Assembly (NCBI RefSeq): GCF_030272615.1
Contig: NC_081415.1
Location: forward strand, 602,599,644-602,663,643
Direction of reading: 5' to 3'
DNA length: 64,000 nt
Source of the DNA: Cryptomeria japonica
Taxonomy: Eukaryota > Streptophyta > Pinopsida > Cupressales > Cupressaceae
In this document: in pieces, positions 1-10,929 of the stretch
Numbering within the stretch: the first letter of the stretch is position 1
Layout: each line of letters opens with the position of its first letter
Program-made: the position numbers and the translations under genes
Notes under the pieces: model-generated
What the model was told of the DNA's origin: nothing
Database searches by the model: none
What the model saw: only the letters and a program-made list of their open reading frames with translations

Positions 1-1080
1 ATCAGAATAGCTTCAACTATCAGGATGACATCTTCCAGCTATTCTGCCTTCATAATCTATCCAGATGGTCATTTGATGCCTTTGATCACCCTCATTGGCA
101 TGAGTTACCCCGATGAGATCTTCACCTTTGATTTCTACTATTGCAATAAGCTATCCTTAAATCACATTTCTCACCTGCTATCGAAGTATCTTTAACTATT
201 GGGTTAACATCTTGTACTTACGCTACCTTTATAACTTAATCTGATGACTATTAGATGCCTTTGAATTCTTTTGTCAGCATGAGTTATTTTGATATGAAAC
301 TCTCTTTTGATTTCCCTTATCACCATAAGTTATACCAAACCATATTCTCCATGTTGACACTCTTCATCAGTACGGGTTATCCCAGGCTGAAAGTCTTTAG
401 GCCAAATGACCACTCATCGGGTTAACCATAACTATCGGCATAAGTAAAACCTGTTAAATTGATAGAATAAGTTAAACCCATGATGTACTATTGATTCACC
501 CTTTATCGACATAGATGTCCTGATACTAAAACTCCACAATGACAAACCCCATTGACATAGATTATAACAATGATCTAACCAAAAGGTCAACTCTTCTTTT
601 TCCTTGATCGATATAGCTATCTCAAAGTGCATACTCATCAGAATAGTAATCACTATCGGATTAGCTTTTAGATGTTATACTATCTATATAAAATTGTTCT
701 GATGAATCCACTTGAACTTGCATTGGCATAGCTACTCCAATGATCAAACTCTGTGTTGATAAACTTAATCGGCATAGGCTACTCTGAACCTGAACTCCAA
801 AGACCTCCTCCATCTTGACATACATTATTCTGACGAACTTACCAAGGAGACTTCTCAACATTTTCTTCTATCAGAATAGCTATCCTGTTCTCATATCTAA
901 TCTAATGGTGTATGTGTTGGTATAAGGTATTCCAATAAGAAATAAGTCCAAATAGTTTATATTATCGAGATAGTGGAAATTTTCTATTCTGCCTTCAGTA
1001 GTTACTCCGATGCACTTCCATAGTCTCCTTGTCAGTGTAGCTATTCTGACGTAGTGATGTCAGAGTATTTTACTCTATTA
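1..1080. repeat. Degenerate short-period repeat (ATCGGCATAGCTAT-like), probably old LTR sequence
   Basis: No gene is seen. A loose motif, roughly ATCGGCATAGCTATTCTGATG, recurs every 50-70 bases in decayed form (for example near 95-115, 275-295, 365-385, 430-445, 505-520, 720-740 and 765-785). The same motif family resumes at 43836-44012 on the other side of the stacked elements. The two blocks were therefore probably one repeat tract before the outer Copia element inserted. It may be the interior of an ancient LTR, but no termini are visible. Confidence 0.5.
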
Positions 1081-1081
1081 G

Positions 1082-1479
1082 AAAATAATGATCAACTGGA
1101 TCATCAAGTGTTGTTTAATGTAGATGAGCTTGCTTATATAGGCAAGGCTATATGGATATGTGAGAGCACAAACATGACATGTGGCTCAATAAGAAACAAG
1201 GGTAGGTAGGAAGTAGGTGTGGTAGGTAGGAGAAACAATAAAATATTCCACATAGGTGGATCACCCACCAAAGGTGGAATTATCACTCCACAATAAGTGT
1301 ATATGATAGAGTAGTAACAAGATCAACACCATAAAAGGTGGAAATTCTCCTACACACACTATCCCAATGTGGCACAAACACCCAAGTGTCTCATACCCAA
1401 ACTTCTATGAAATGTATTTCCTAAGTAAACTTAAGTAAGGTGTAATAATATCCATGATGAATACTTATTTATACCAACA
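1082..1479 (-). repeat. 3' LTR of the outer Copia element (truncated)
   Basis: It aligns base for base with 43442-43835 (shared blocks include GGATCATCAAGTGTTGTTTA and CCTAAGTAAACTTAAGTAAG) and ends in CAACA beside a purine tract. The outer part corresponding to 43346-43440 is missing or unrecognisable. Confidence 0.9.
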
Positions 1480-1492
1480 AACCCCCTTAAGT
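1480..1492 (-). other. Polypurine tract of the outer Copia element
   Basis: Read on the minus strand the sequence is CACTTAAGGGGGTT immediately before the LTR start TGTTGG. This is the expected position and composition of a plus-strand primer. Confidence 0.75.
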
Positions 1493-1844
1493 GAAACTTA
1501 GGGGAATACACTTAATTCTATAATGCAACTAAGCAATGCAAGATGGGTCCTGGCTACAAGGCCATGTTAGGTACCCATCTACAAATGCAAATGCATGCAA
1601 ACCAATGCAATGAAATCTCTCACAAAGCGGGGAAAGAGAGAAAAACCCAATGGGAAAAAACCCTCCCCCAAAAGAGAGATGAGAGCTAGATACAAGAGAA
1701 ATATCATAGAAGTATGTGAGGAACAAAACCCCATGTGAGGAAAAATTCCCCCCCATATGAGAGAAGAAGAGAAGCTAGGAAGCCCCCTCTCAATGTATAA
1801 TCTGCACCAATGATAGAAGATTGATGATGCATCAAGAAAATGCT
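1493..1844 (-). other. 3' untranslated part of the outer Copia element
   Basis: This is the stretch between the coding end at 1845 and the PPT. The short open frames here are overlapping, run in competing frames and have no recognisable domain. Nothing else is seen. Confidence 0.5.
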
Positions 1845-2712
1845 TCATGAACATCGAACAACATTCCTACCCTTAGGAAGAAACAAAACCAAAGGTGTAT
1901 CCATGAAGTCTCCCCAATCATGAAGGGAAGATGTATGAAAAAAACTCCTGATGAATGGAATCTTTGAAAATTGCTCAAGTTTCCCCATGTCGATATTGAA
2001 GGATACCCCTTCGAAAGGTGGTAAATTGCTCCACACTACTAGAAAAGGAACTCCAAGATCTAGTGGAGATGAAATTAGAACATTTCCCAAAGACTCACAT
2101 GTCTCCTCTAAACATAAAGAGACCTCCTCCAACCAATGTACACAAGTATCCACAATCATGTCAACCTCAAAAGAATGATCATGTAGAGAATGAATAATAG
2201 GGCCAGAATGTTCCCTCACAACATTCAAAGAAGGATCATTTTCATCAAAGAGAAGATGAATATCATCAATTATGTCTCCCAAATCTGCAATGTAGGACTC
2301 CACAAACAAACCTACAATGTCTATCAAGTAATAATCCCATGAATTTGAAGCTGGAAGATAATGCATATCCTCCTGAACTGAATCACATGAAGACAAAACT
2401 GTCACACTATTCGCATCATCAGGTGCAATAGGTGATATGATATCAATAGGAGGAGATGAAACACAAGGCCCAAGAATGGGGTCACATGTGAGAATCCCCA
2501 AGTTCTCAAAATTTGAACCATCACAAGAAGTGTGATCATCATGTGTTGAATCATCATATGTGAAATCATCATCATCAAGAAAATCTGAAAAGGAGTATAA
2601 CCGAGATGCATGATCAACCACCCTAGTCACAATGATATCTCTAGTCTCCAAGTTGTGAATGAAAATTAACTTAGATGTGAACTCCACAATTTTCTTAGTT
2701 GCACCATGTGTG
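1845..2712 (-). pseudogene. Outer Copia polyprotein, C-terminal part: gag-pre-integrase end plus a novel acidic tail
   Basis: This frame continues directly from the copy of the same gene at 26557 once element 2 and one GTGTG duplicate are removed. The first about 40 residues are the usual Copia pattern after LLSI.Q.T (VEFTSKLIFIHNLETRDI, then VDHASRLYSF). An integrase zinc-binding HHCC box and a catalytic core should follow. Instead there are about 240 residues rich in Asp, Glu and Ser with no recognised domain, ending at a normal stop. This part is open without interruption, so the substitution of the integrase by an acidic tail appears to be a property of the family rather than decay. Function of the tail: unknown. 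Confidence 0.75.
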
Positions 2713-3504
2713 TGTTAGGATTCCCAAAGATACTGAGAGGGGGGGGGGTGAATCAGTATCTACCCAGTTAGATAATTTTATTAACTTAAAACATGTAAAG
2801 CATATCAATACTCTATACCGGTAAACAAAAAGTAATGCAATAAACAAGGATAACATCAACCACATGAAAAGCACACCAGAACACAGTAGTTTAACGAGGA
2901 AACCCGGTGTGGGAAAAACCTCAATGGGATTTGTGACCCACAATATTCACTTACTAATCAATAAGAGAATATTACTGCTACAATAGGGGCCTGCACATGT
3001 AGGAAGGCCAAGTGCCTAGAGCTCACTGCTCAATTACAAAATGGAAAGTCTCACTGACTTACAAAATGGATTATGCAAATCCAATGTCTTGTACTACTTC
3101 AAAATAGCATCTACTATGCTAGTTCCAGTACTGGTTTTAGCTCTGCTTCATACATAAACACTTAACCTATAATTCGCATAACAGTTCTGCCTTATTTCAT
3201 TTTTCTACTTCCTTACAAAATTGTTCTAAAATGATCTCATACATATATGAGTCATTTTACAACTTGCCAAGTCAGCTTATAATGATTTTACAATAATTTA
3301 CAAAATATATAATAAACAAAATTCCTGTCGGCTTGGGTACCAGTATACTTCCTTTTATTGCCGGTGTTCTATGTGTCGATGTAGAGTTTGTTGTTGCTGG
3401 TGCCGATAAATTGTCTTGCCAGTGTCATAGGATTGCAAGGTTGCCATCAATAAAAAAACCTTCAATCACCTACAATATGTCATTGGAGTGTGCATTTGCC
3501 AACA
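2713..3504 (-). repeat. 3' LTR of element 2
   Basis: 792 bases, about nine-tenths identical by eye to 25795-26556. A run of G (near 2742-2750) sits in the region homologous to the G run in the other LTR. Inner end CCAACA abuts the PPT. Confidence 0.9.
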
Positions 3505-3684
3505 ATCTCCCCCTTTGGCATTGATGGCAACACTCATGAGAAAAATCCAAAAAGTATCATAAAAAAGAATTTGCTAGAATTGTCTTACCAAAAATTGTGT
3601 ACCAAAAAAAATATGTGCCTCCCCCTAAACTGATGATCCATTTGCTGATTATTTTTCTCATTACCACTACTCCCCCTTTGGCAT
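3505..3684 (-). other. Two polypurine tracts of element 2
   Basis: On the minus strand GCCAAAGGGGGAGAT lies directly before the LTR (3505-3519). A second copy, GATGCCAAAGGGGGAGTAG, lies about 165 bases upstream (near 3670-3684). Element 1 shows the same pair with the same spacing. Duplicated PPTs of this wording are familiar from Sirevirus-type Copia elements. Confidence 0.7.
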
Positions 3685-5461
3685 CAATGACAAAGGTTGT
3701 CAAGGTGTTAATTGAGTGTGGTTTCCATCTTCATCCTTGTAACCAGTTGGTTACAATCTGAAAAAGGTTTGCTAATACCAGATTTAGGCTCTGAGTGAAC
3801 CGTTTGCTATCTTTTAATGCGGCCTCTGTCCTCTGAATTGTACCAGTGAGGTGTTACATTTGTTGTGCCGGTGTTTTCTGTACTTGAATTAAAGCCTCAG
3901 ATATCTCTTTTCTTAAGGAGGTGAGGTAGTCCAATTTTGGACTAAGTCTCCATTTTAGATATTTTGCCTTTCCTTTATTCTTTCCATTTCTCTTTCCAAC
4001 TTCAAAAGTTCCTCCTCAAAACCTGTTATTTTCTGCTCAAAAACTGATAATGGTATAGATTAATTAATGAAATTATCAGCTAATTTATTTATTTCTTCCT
4101 GTACCTTGCTGATCTTTTTGTCTATATCTACTGTCAAGAAGTTTGTTTTGCATGTATCTCTATACAAAGTTTTAAATTCTTTTAGTGTACTACATAAATC
4201 TGGTAAAAGAGTGTCAAATTGTCTCCTGCACTTCTTTATTTCTTCTTCAAAGAATTTGTGTTTTTCCTTCTCTAGTTTCTCCTTGAATGCTTCCTCATTT
4301 ATTTGTTCAACTATCATAGTGTTGTCAGTAATATACTTAGACAATGTGTCAAGTTGATTCAAAGAATATTTATTATCTACATTACACTTGGGTGCTATCA
4401 TTTTCAAAATTGGAATTGTGTCATCAATTACTTTGTATGCTTGTGAACTACACTTTTTTATCTTCTTTATAGAATCCAAAATAACTTATGTCACATTTGT
4501 TGGTTTGAGTTCTACATTGGAAGAACCAACAATCTATATTCTGCTGGTGGGAGCAATTTCTTTGCTTGTGGTGACCTCTGGTAGGTCAGTTTGTGTTTGC
4601 ATTTCTTCAAGCAAAGGTTTGGATTGCTCAGCTGTTGCCAGTGGCACTGTCTCTGCGTGAACCTGTTGCTGTGAGGGAGCCTATTGCTCTACCTGTTTCT
4701 TAGTGTTGTCCACTATCGGTTTACCTTCTATGCTGTCTGTTGCTGGTGGCTCATTTGCCACATCCATTTTCCCTATTGAATCCTTATCTACCACAATATT
4801 GACTTTCCAAGTGTCAATGTTCATTGTATATAACACTTCAGAATCAGGATTTGCGTCCTCATGTGGTATGTCCATACTCTCACTAGCCGGTTGATTGTCA
4901 CTAGTAACTACTAGTGGAGTGTCTAGAGGTGGTGGGGATAAATTGTCTATTATTTTTATGCTGGGTGGTCCACCAACCTTTCCTTTTCCCTTATCCTTTT
5001 GCTATACTTTGATGGGTTTAGGGCTTTGATACTCTTCATGCTTTTCCTTCTCTACAAGAAATATGTCCCATGCATTAGCTATTTCTTCTGTTACCTCATT
5101 CACTCTCCCTGCCATTAGTGCTACATGCTGGTGAGCAATTGAAAATACTGACTGGTTAACCTCTGAGATCAATTTATCTATCTCATCAGGTGAGTTGACA
5201 AGATGTACAGCAAGTAATTTTTCAATTTTTATTTTCTTATCAAGTTCAATAATACCTATTCTCCTAGCTTCAAGTCTGTTGCAGAGATCTGTCAGTATTT
5301 CATCAACAACTTGCATCAGAAATTTCTTTAAAATATCTAAGTGCAATACTACACTGTTTTCTACTTTATCTTTGTCATCATCTGATTATGTGTTATACAT
5401 TTTCTCAGTAATTTCATCTAGTAATTTGTCAATAGGAGCTATAGACTTCTTCTTAGGAGTC
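3685..5461 (-). pseudogene. Element 2 second protein (ORF2), C-terminal half
   Basis: Fragments at 5002-5346 and 4060-4479 on the minus strand match the C-terminal half of the element 1 protein at 31387-33339. Shared blocks include LEARRIGIIELDKKIKIEKL and SIKKIKKCSSQAYKVIDDT. The segment is Lys/Glu-rich and predicted to be largely helical, with coiled-coil character. Between the two blocks is a Ser/Pro/Thr-rich linker (about 4500-5000) broken by several stops. No known enzyme signature is seen. The N-terminal half lies beyond the inserted transposon, at 22844-24305. Confidence 0.7.
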
Positions 5462-5574
5462 GGGTTAGTGCAGGATCAAGGGGGGCCAAAAAGTGGTGAT
5501 GTGAAAAAAATAGCCTTCCTCACTCACCTAAAAATGCGAAAATCCATGTTGACTTTTTGCTTGGCCTGGTAATT

Positions 5575-6510
5575 ACCTATGCAAATCGGATATCGGATAA
5601 AATCGGATATCCGATTTTTATTTGTAATTTTAATTTAAAAAATATATTATATGTTACGTATTATATAATACGTATTATATTATATATAATATAATATAAT
5701 ATTATATTATATAATATAATATTAAATTATATTATATATTATATAATATTGTATTATATTATAATATAATATTATATTATATTATATTATATTATAATAT
5801 AATATAATATAATATAATATTATATTATAATATAATATAACATAATATTATATTATATAATATAATATTATATTATATAATATAATATTATATTATATAA
5901 TATAATATTATATAATATAATATAATATTATATAATATAATATAATATTATATTATATAATATTATATTATATTATATAATATATTATATAATATTGTAT
6001 TGTATTATATATAATATAATATAATATTGTATTATATATAATATAATATAATATAATATAATATTATAATATAATATAACATAATATTATATTATATAAT
6101 ATAATATTATATTATATAATATAATATTATATAATATAATATTATATTATATAATATAATATAATATTATATAATATAATATTATATTATACTATATATT
6201 ATATAAATATTGTATTGTATTATATATAATACAATATTATATTATATTATATATAATACAATACAATATTATATATAATATAATACAATACAATATTATA
6301 TATAATATAATATAATACAATATTATATTATATATAATATAATACAATATTATATAATATATAATATAATATAATATTATATTATATTATATTATAATAT
6401 ATATAATATAATACAATACGTATTATATAATATAATAATATATTATTATATTATATATGTTATTTAAAAATAATTTAAGTGTTGAAATCGGATATTCGAT
6501 TTTCTGAGAC
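5575..6510. repeat. TA-rich satellite (about 5640-6465) framed by ATCGGATATCCGAT-type motifs
   Basis: About 830 bases consist almost entirely of TATAATATAATATTA permutations, with rare GTATTG and TACGTA variants. The left border (5581-5622) contains ATCGGATATCGGAT and ATCGGATATCCGATTT. The right border (6487-6500) has AATCGGATATTCGATTT, followed at 6578-6605 by AATCCGATACTGC and CATCCGATATTTGG. The borders face each other as inverted copies, so the whole tract can fold back on itself. No gene is present. Confidence 0.85.
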
Positions 6511-6822
6511 TTTTATATTTAGATAGCGATAGTCCCGCGAGTCATTTTTAACTCATAGGTCGTGCGAATTTGTCAAAATCCGATACTGCTCCATCCGATA
6601 TTTGGTTTTTTGACAAAAAATTGCTAAAAAATAGATTTAGAGGTAAGAATTTTGTCATTTTGAATCATTTTCATTCATTTTTTGTATTTTTTGTGAATGT
6701 TTATTTGATTTTTCATTGAAAATATGGTTTTTTTTCATGAAAACTAGGTTTTTTAAAATCAAATACCTAATTGTTTAAATTTGTTTACTAAATTTAATTG
6801 TTTACATTCAATTAGGTTAAAA

Positions 6823-8749
6823 ATGGGAGATAACAATGAAAACACTGACCAACCACAACTGCAACAACCAAACCCTCATTTGCCAAACCCCCCCTCAATT
6901 CAAGATTTGATTGCACAAAATTTGAATGAATTGAGGGGGATTGCAGAAGTATATCGTAGGATCCCTCGTCTAAACCCATTGTTTGATCCTCTCATGTCGA
7001 TCGTAAAAAGTATGGAAACCATGACTAAGGAGCACGATGCCGCCCTTTTGTGGCGAGATTCTATGAAGGAAAAATATGAAGATGGCTTGTCATATAAGGA
7101 TATCAAGGATCTTGAGATATCCAAAGCCGAAATCACCTCATTGTTTGTCAATCCCCGTACTAGTCAGCCTGTAGATCCCAAAAAAACAAAACTTTCTATC
7201 AAATGGTGCACAAATGATGGGATTGTGAAAAACTTTTGGGATCGTTGGTGGATGGTTTTCAACAAACCACCCAACAACAATCTTGATATCCCCTTCTATT
7301 TCATAAAAAAATTGTATGCTGAGTTTGTTTTACAGAAACATGTGAACTACTTTGACATCCAACCTTTCGAGGGTGTAGGTTTAGGTATGCCCCAAAATAG
7401 ACCTAGGGCAGTCAGAGCAGTCCAGGGCCCATATGTCCCCCCTCCTCCGATTGATCCCCCCACCTAGAGTTCAGCATCCTGATATCATTTGTGAGGCGGC
7501 TTCACGGACCATATCGGCTATTGACTCTTTGAGTAGCCTTCTGGTTTCTTAGGCTGCGTCAGTAGCTTAGCCTACTTTTGATGGTAGCGGTGCATCGGGT
7601 GGTGCTAACATGTCATCCTTGGCTCCACACATATGCATGCCCCATAGTTGTGTCATGTGTGGGCACGTATGCTTGGGTCCAGTTGGACAACCCATTGATC
7701 CTACTATGGACAGTGCAGATTATGAGGTGCATGAGATGCATGATGCACTAGAGGTTATTACATAGAATGGAGGATACCCTGGGGAGTCCTCACATGCTAG
7801 AGGCGAGGAGGCACCGTCATCATACATTGATGATGTACTGGTAAGATTTGTGTTTTCACAGTTCATGTTATATTTTAATTAAATATTTATAAATTAGATA
7901 ATATTAAGTACTAATTTTTATTTACATGGTCTATTTAACAGTTGATGATAGAGGATGAGTTGAGACAGATTCAGGAGGGCACCTTGTCAGCCATTTCATT
8001 TGGCCTCGATAGCTTGATGGTACATATATTATTGCACCTAGTCATTTGTATTTTATTGTACATACATGCTCATCATTTATATTTTTATTAATTAGATTAT
8101 GTAGTAACTTCCATGTATATCTTATTTTACTCTTGTAGGGCACAAGCAGTACGAGTGCGGTGCAGTGTGATCTAGGATTTGGTAGTGCAATTGGAGACAA
8201 GGGAAAGGTAATTGAATGCAAATATGACTGAATGAATAATTTAAATAACTTATAGTGATTATACATGTCTAGACATAGATTGATAGTTTCATATACGTGT
8301 TGTGTATATATATAGAGAATCCTTGGCTTCACATCCTTGATGACTACACCCAGTATACCTGAAGAAGAAGAAGAGATGCCTCGAGTAGATGTGTGTTTAT
8401 TTTATTTTTTGATTAGTAGATATAATTTGTTATTATCAGTGACAATTATATGCTAACTTGTATCAATTTCACGTTTCTAAAACATATGTAGGTTGTTTAT
8501 GAAAATATTCAAAACATACCTCCTCTACTGAAGACATACATCAAGAGTCTTGCAAAGCTAAAGAGAAAACGCGGAGATGAGGTAAACATGAATAGTTCAA
8601 TTAAATAGTTCATTTTTATGTTAACTTTTCGAATGTGAATTATATAATATAACTAATATTAATCGTGGTTTGTTTTTCTTGTGCAGGATCCTTCAGAGCT
8701 GAGCAGTGCGGCAAAGAGGATCGATTTTGATGATCCATCAACAGCTTAG
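6823..8749 (+). pseudogene. Transposon-borne six-exon gene of unknown function
   Basis: Start ATG at 6823 (MGDNNENTDQPQLQQ). Exons: 6823-7840, 7942-8019, 8139-8207, 8316-8390, 8492-8581 and 8687-8749. All introns are GT-AG. The four middle exons are 78, 69, 75 and 90 bases, all multiples of three in phase 0. This regularity makes the gene model convincing. The N-terminal about 215 residues include an aromatic segment (WCTNDGIVKNFWDRWWMVF). Then come a Pro-rich stretch, an acidic segment and a basic KLKRKRGDE near the C-terminus that could be a nuclear signal. A one-base frameshift lies in the C runs near 7438-7461. Three in-frame TAG codons (near 7551, 7567 and 7764) would each be CAG before C-to-T change. 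I recognise no family. By position it may be an accessory transposition protein. Confidence 0.75.
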
Positions 8750-9029
8750 GATGTTATAGATAGTTTTGGGATGCTTACATGCCTAGTTGGCATGTATATT
8801 TTGTATATGGACATACATTCACGTATTTAGACATACATTTTGTTTCAGTTGGTGTTTATGCCATATTTGTGTATGGACATACATTTGTAATCATTCAACA
8901 TTTTTATATATACAAAAGTTGATATTCGATCATATAAATTGTTGCTCATCTATGTGTGGTGTTATCATGGAAATCTTTAATCTTCATTCCAATAATTAAC
9001 AATGGTTAATAATGCCTATTTAATGAACA
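8750..9029. other. 3' flank of the transposon gene, AT-rich
   Basis: AT-rich sequence with several GTATGGACATACATTT-like repeats (8806-8890). It may be the 3' untranslated region. Nothing else is seen. Confidence 0.3.
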
Positions 9030-9211
9030 ATACAATTCATTTCATTTCATCGTAAGTGTTGTTTTTATAATGAACAATATAATTCATTTAATGAACAATA
9101 CAATACAATTTATTTAATGAACAATACAATTCATTTAATCAACAATACAATAAAATTCATTCAATGAACAATACAATTCATAAACAATACAATTCATTTA
9201 ATGAACAATAC
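9030..9211. repeat. Short tandem repeat AACAATACAATTCATTTAATG
   Basis: About eight imperfect copies of a 20-28 base unit (AACAATACAATTCATTTAATG) run directly into the 360-base repeat array. Confidence 0.85.
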
Positions 9212-10571
9212 CCTACGCATGCTCCTATTTTTCCCCCCCCACTTGATCGAACGCTCGGGGTCATACCCTACCGGCATCGTCCCTTGAGTGCCCTAAGTGC
9301 TCAAAATTATCAAACTTTGATGGGCCCTAAATAGGAATCTGTGGCACCTGTGAATGATCCGTTTGAACCTACGGGGCCATGAGAGGGGTCCCTACAAAAT
9401 CCTATCTCGGTATTTCAACTTGCCCTACAGTTTTATTAGGGCAGCAATTTTTCGGTTGGCGAAAAAATTGTCAGTCTCACTCAATGGAATGTTGTCACCT
9501 GGTCAATTTCTCATTTAGCTCATCACGATGATGAACCATCAGCTCCGACATGTCCATTTAGGCATAATTACCCTATGCATGCTCCTCTTTTTCCCCCCCC
9601 ACTCGATCAAATGCTCGGGGTCATACTCTACCGGCGTCGTCCCTTGAGCACCCTAAGTGCTCAAAATTTTCAAACTTTGACGGGTCCTAACTCAGAATCT
9701 GTGGCACCTACAAAAAATCTGTTTGAACCTACGGGGCCATGAGAGGGGTCCCTACAAAAGCCTATCTCAGTATTTCAAGTTGCCCTACAGTTTTATTATG
9801 GCAGCAATTTTTCAGTTGTCAAAAAATCATCAGTCTCACTCAATGGAATGTTGTCGCATGGTCAATTTCTTGTTCAGCTCTTCGCGATGATGAACCATCA
9901 GCTCTGACATGTCTAGTTAGGCATAATTACCCTACGCATGCTCCTATTTTGCCCCCCCACTCGATCTAACACTCGGGGTCATACCCTACCAGCATCGTCC
10001 CTTGAGTGCCCTAAGTGCTCAAAATTGTCAAACTTTGATGGGCCCTAACTCGGAATTTGTGGCACCTATGAATGATCCATTTGAACCTATAGGGCCACAA
10101 GAGGGGTCCCTACAAAAGCCTATCTCGATATTTCAAGTTACCCTACGGTTTTATTAGGGCAGCAATTTTTCAGTTGGCAAAAAAATCGTCAGTCTCACTC
10201 AATGGAATGTTGTCGCCTAGTCGATTTCTCGTTCAACTCGTCGTGATGATGAATCGTCAGCTCCGAAATTTCCATTTAGGCATAATTACCCTACGCATTC
10301 TCCTCTTTTTTCCCCCCCCACTTGATCAAATACTCGGGGTCATACCCTACCGACGCCGTCCCTTGAGCGCCCTAAGTGCTCAGAATTGTCAAACTTTGAC
10401 GGGCCCTAACTTGGAATTTGTGGCACCTATGAATGATCTGTTTGAACCTACGGGGCCATGAGAGGGGTCCCTACAAAAGCCTATCTTGGTATTTCAAGTT
10501 TCCCTATGATTTTATTAGGGCAGAAATTTTTTGGTTGGCAAAAAAAATCGTCAGTCTCACTCAATGGAATA
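9212..10571. repeat. 360-bp tandem repeat, about 3.8 copies
   Basis: Units start at 9212, 9572, 9931 and 10290 (spacing 360, 359, 359). Each begins CCTACGCATGCTCCT. The last unit stops at about 10571 after CAGTCTCACTCAATGGAAT. Copies differ by scattered transitions, so they are not recent. The open frames within (for example 9739-9969) have no domain and are not conserved between units. The array sits between the 3' ends of the two convergent transposon genes. Confidence 0.95.
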
Positions 10572-10929
10572 TATGTAATAAAACCATATAGTCTTACAAA
10601 AAAGCCATCATAGACCATCTATGTCGATTAAAGTACAATTCATTTGTAACAGGGGCACACTCACAATCTGAAGTCGCAAAGCCCTGTGGGAAGCATCAAA
10701 TTAGAAATTTATTAATTTGACTCATACTACTATCAAAAGCATCAAAGATGCTTCTACTAGAGAACACCATGCTCCATTGTGGAGAGAATATTAGGTGCAT
10801 CTGATGTCAGTATTTGAAAATGAAAGAATGTTATTCAATTTGCCAAAATCTAACTGACTTTGTTTTATAAACCATTAATGAATAAAAATAGACAAGGTTA
10901 CCTGAGTGAAAGTTCGATGACCACTTTAA

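Noticed and set aside
2695-2943. Open frame MWVTNPIEVFPTPGFLVKLL (and its twin at 25790)
   Set aside because: Lies inside LTRs of element 2; it reads the conserved CCCACACCGGGTTTCC LTR text and occurs wherever that LTR does.
3333-3524. Plus-strand frame over the LTR-PPT junction
   Set aside because: Antisense to element 2 and crossing its LTR boundary; chance frame.
5640-6465. TA-rich tract as a replication origin or matrix attachment site
   Set aside because: Only base composition supports it; its borders and setting fit a transposon satellite better.
9739-10461. Open frames in the 360-base repeats
   Set aside because: Not kept in the same frame between units and without domains.
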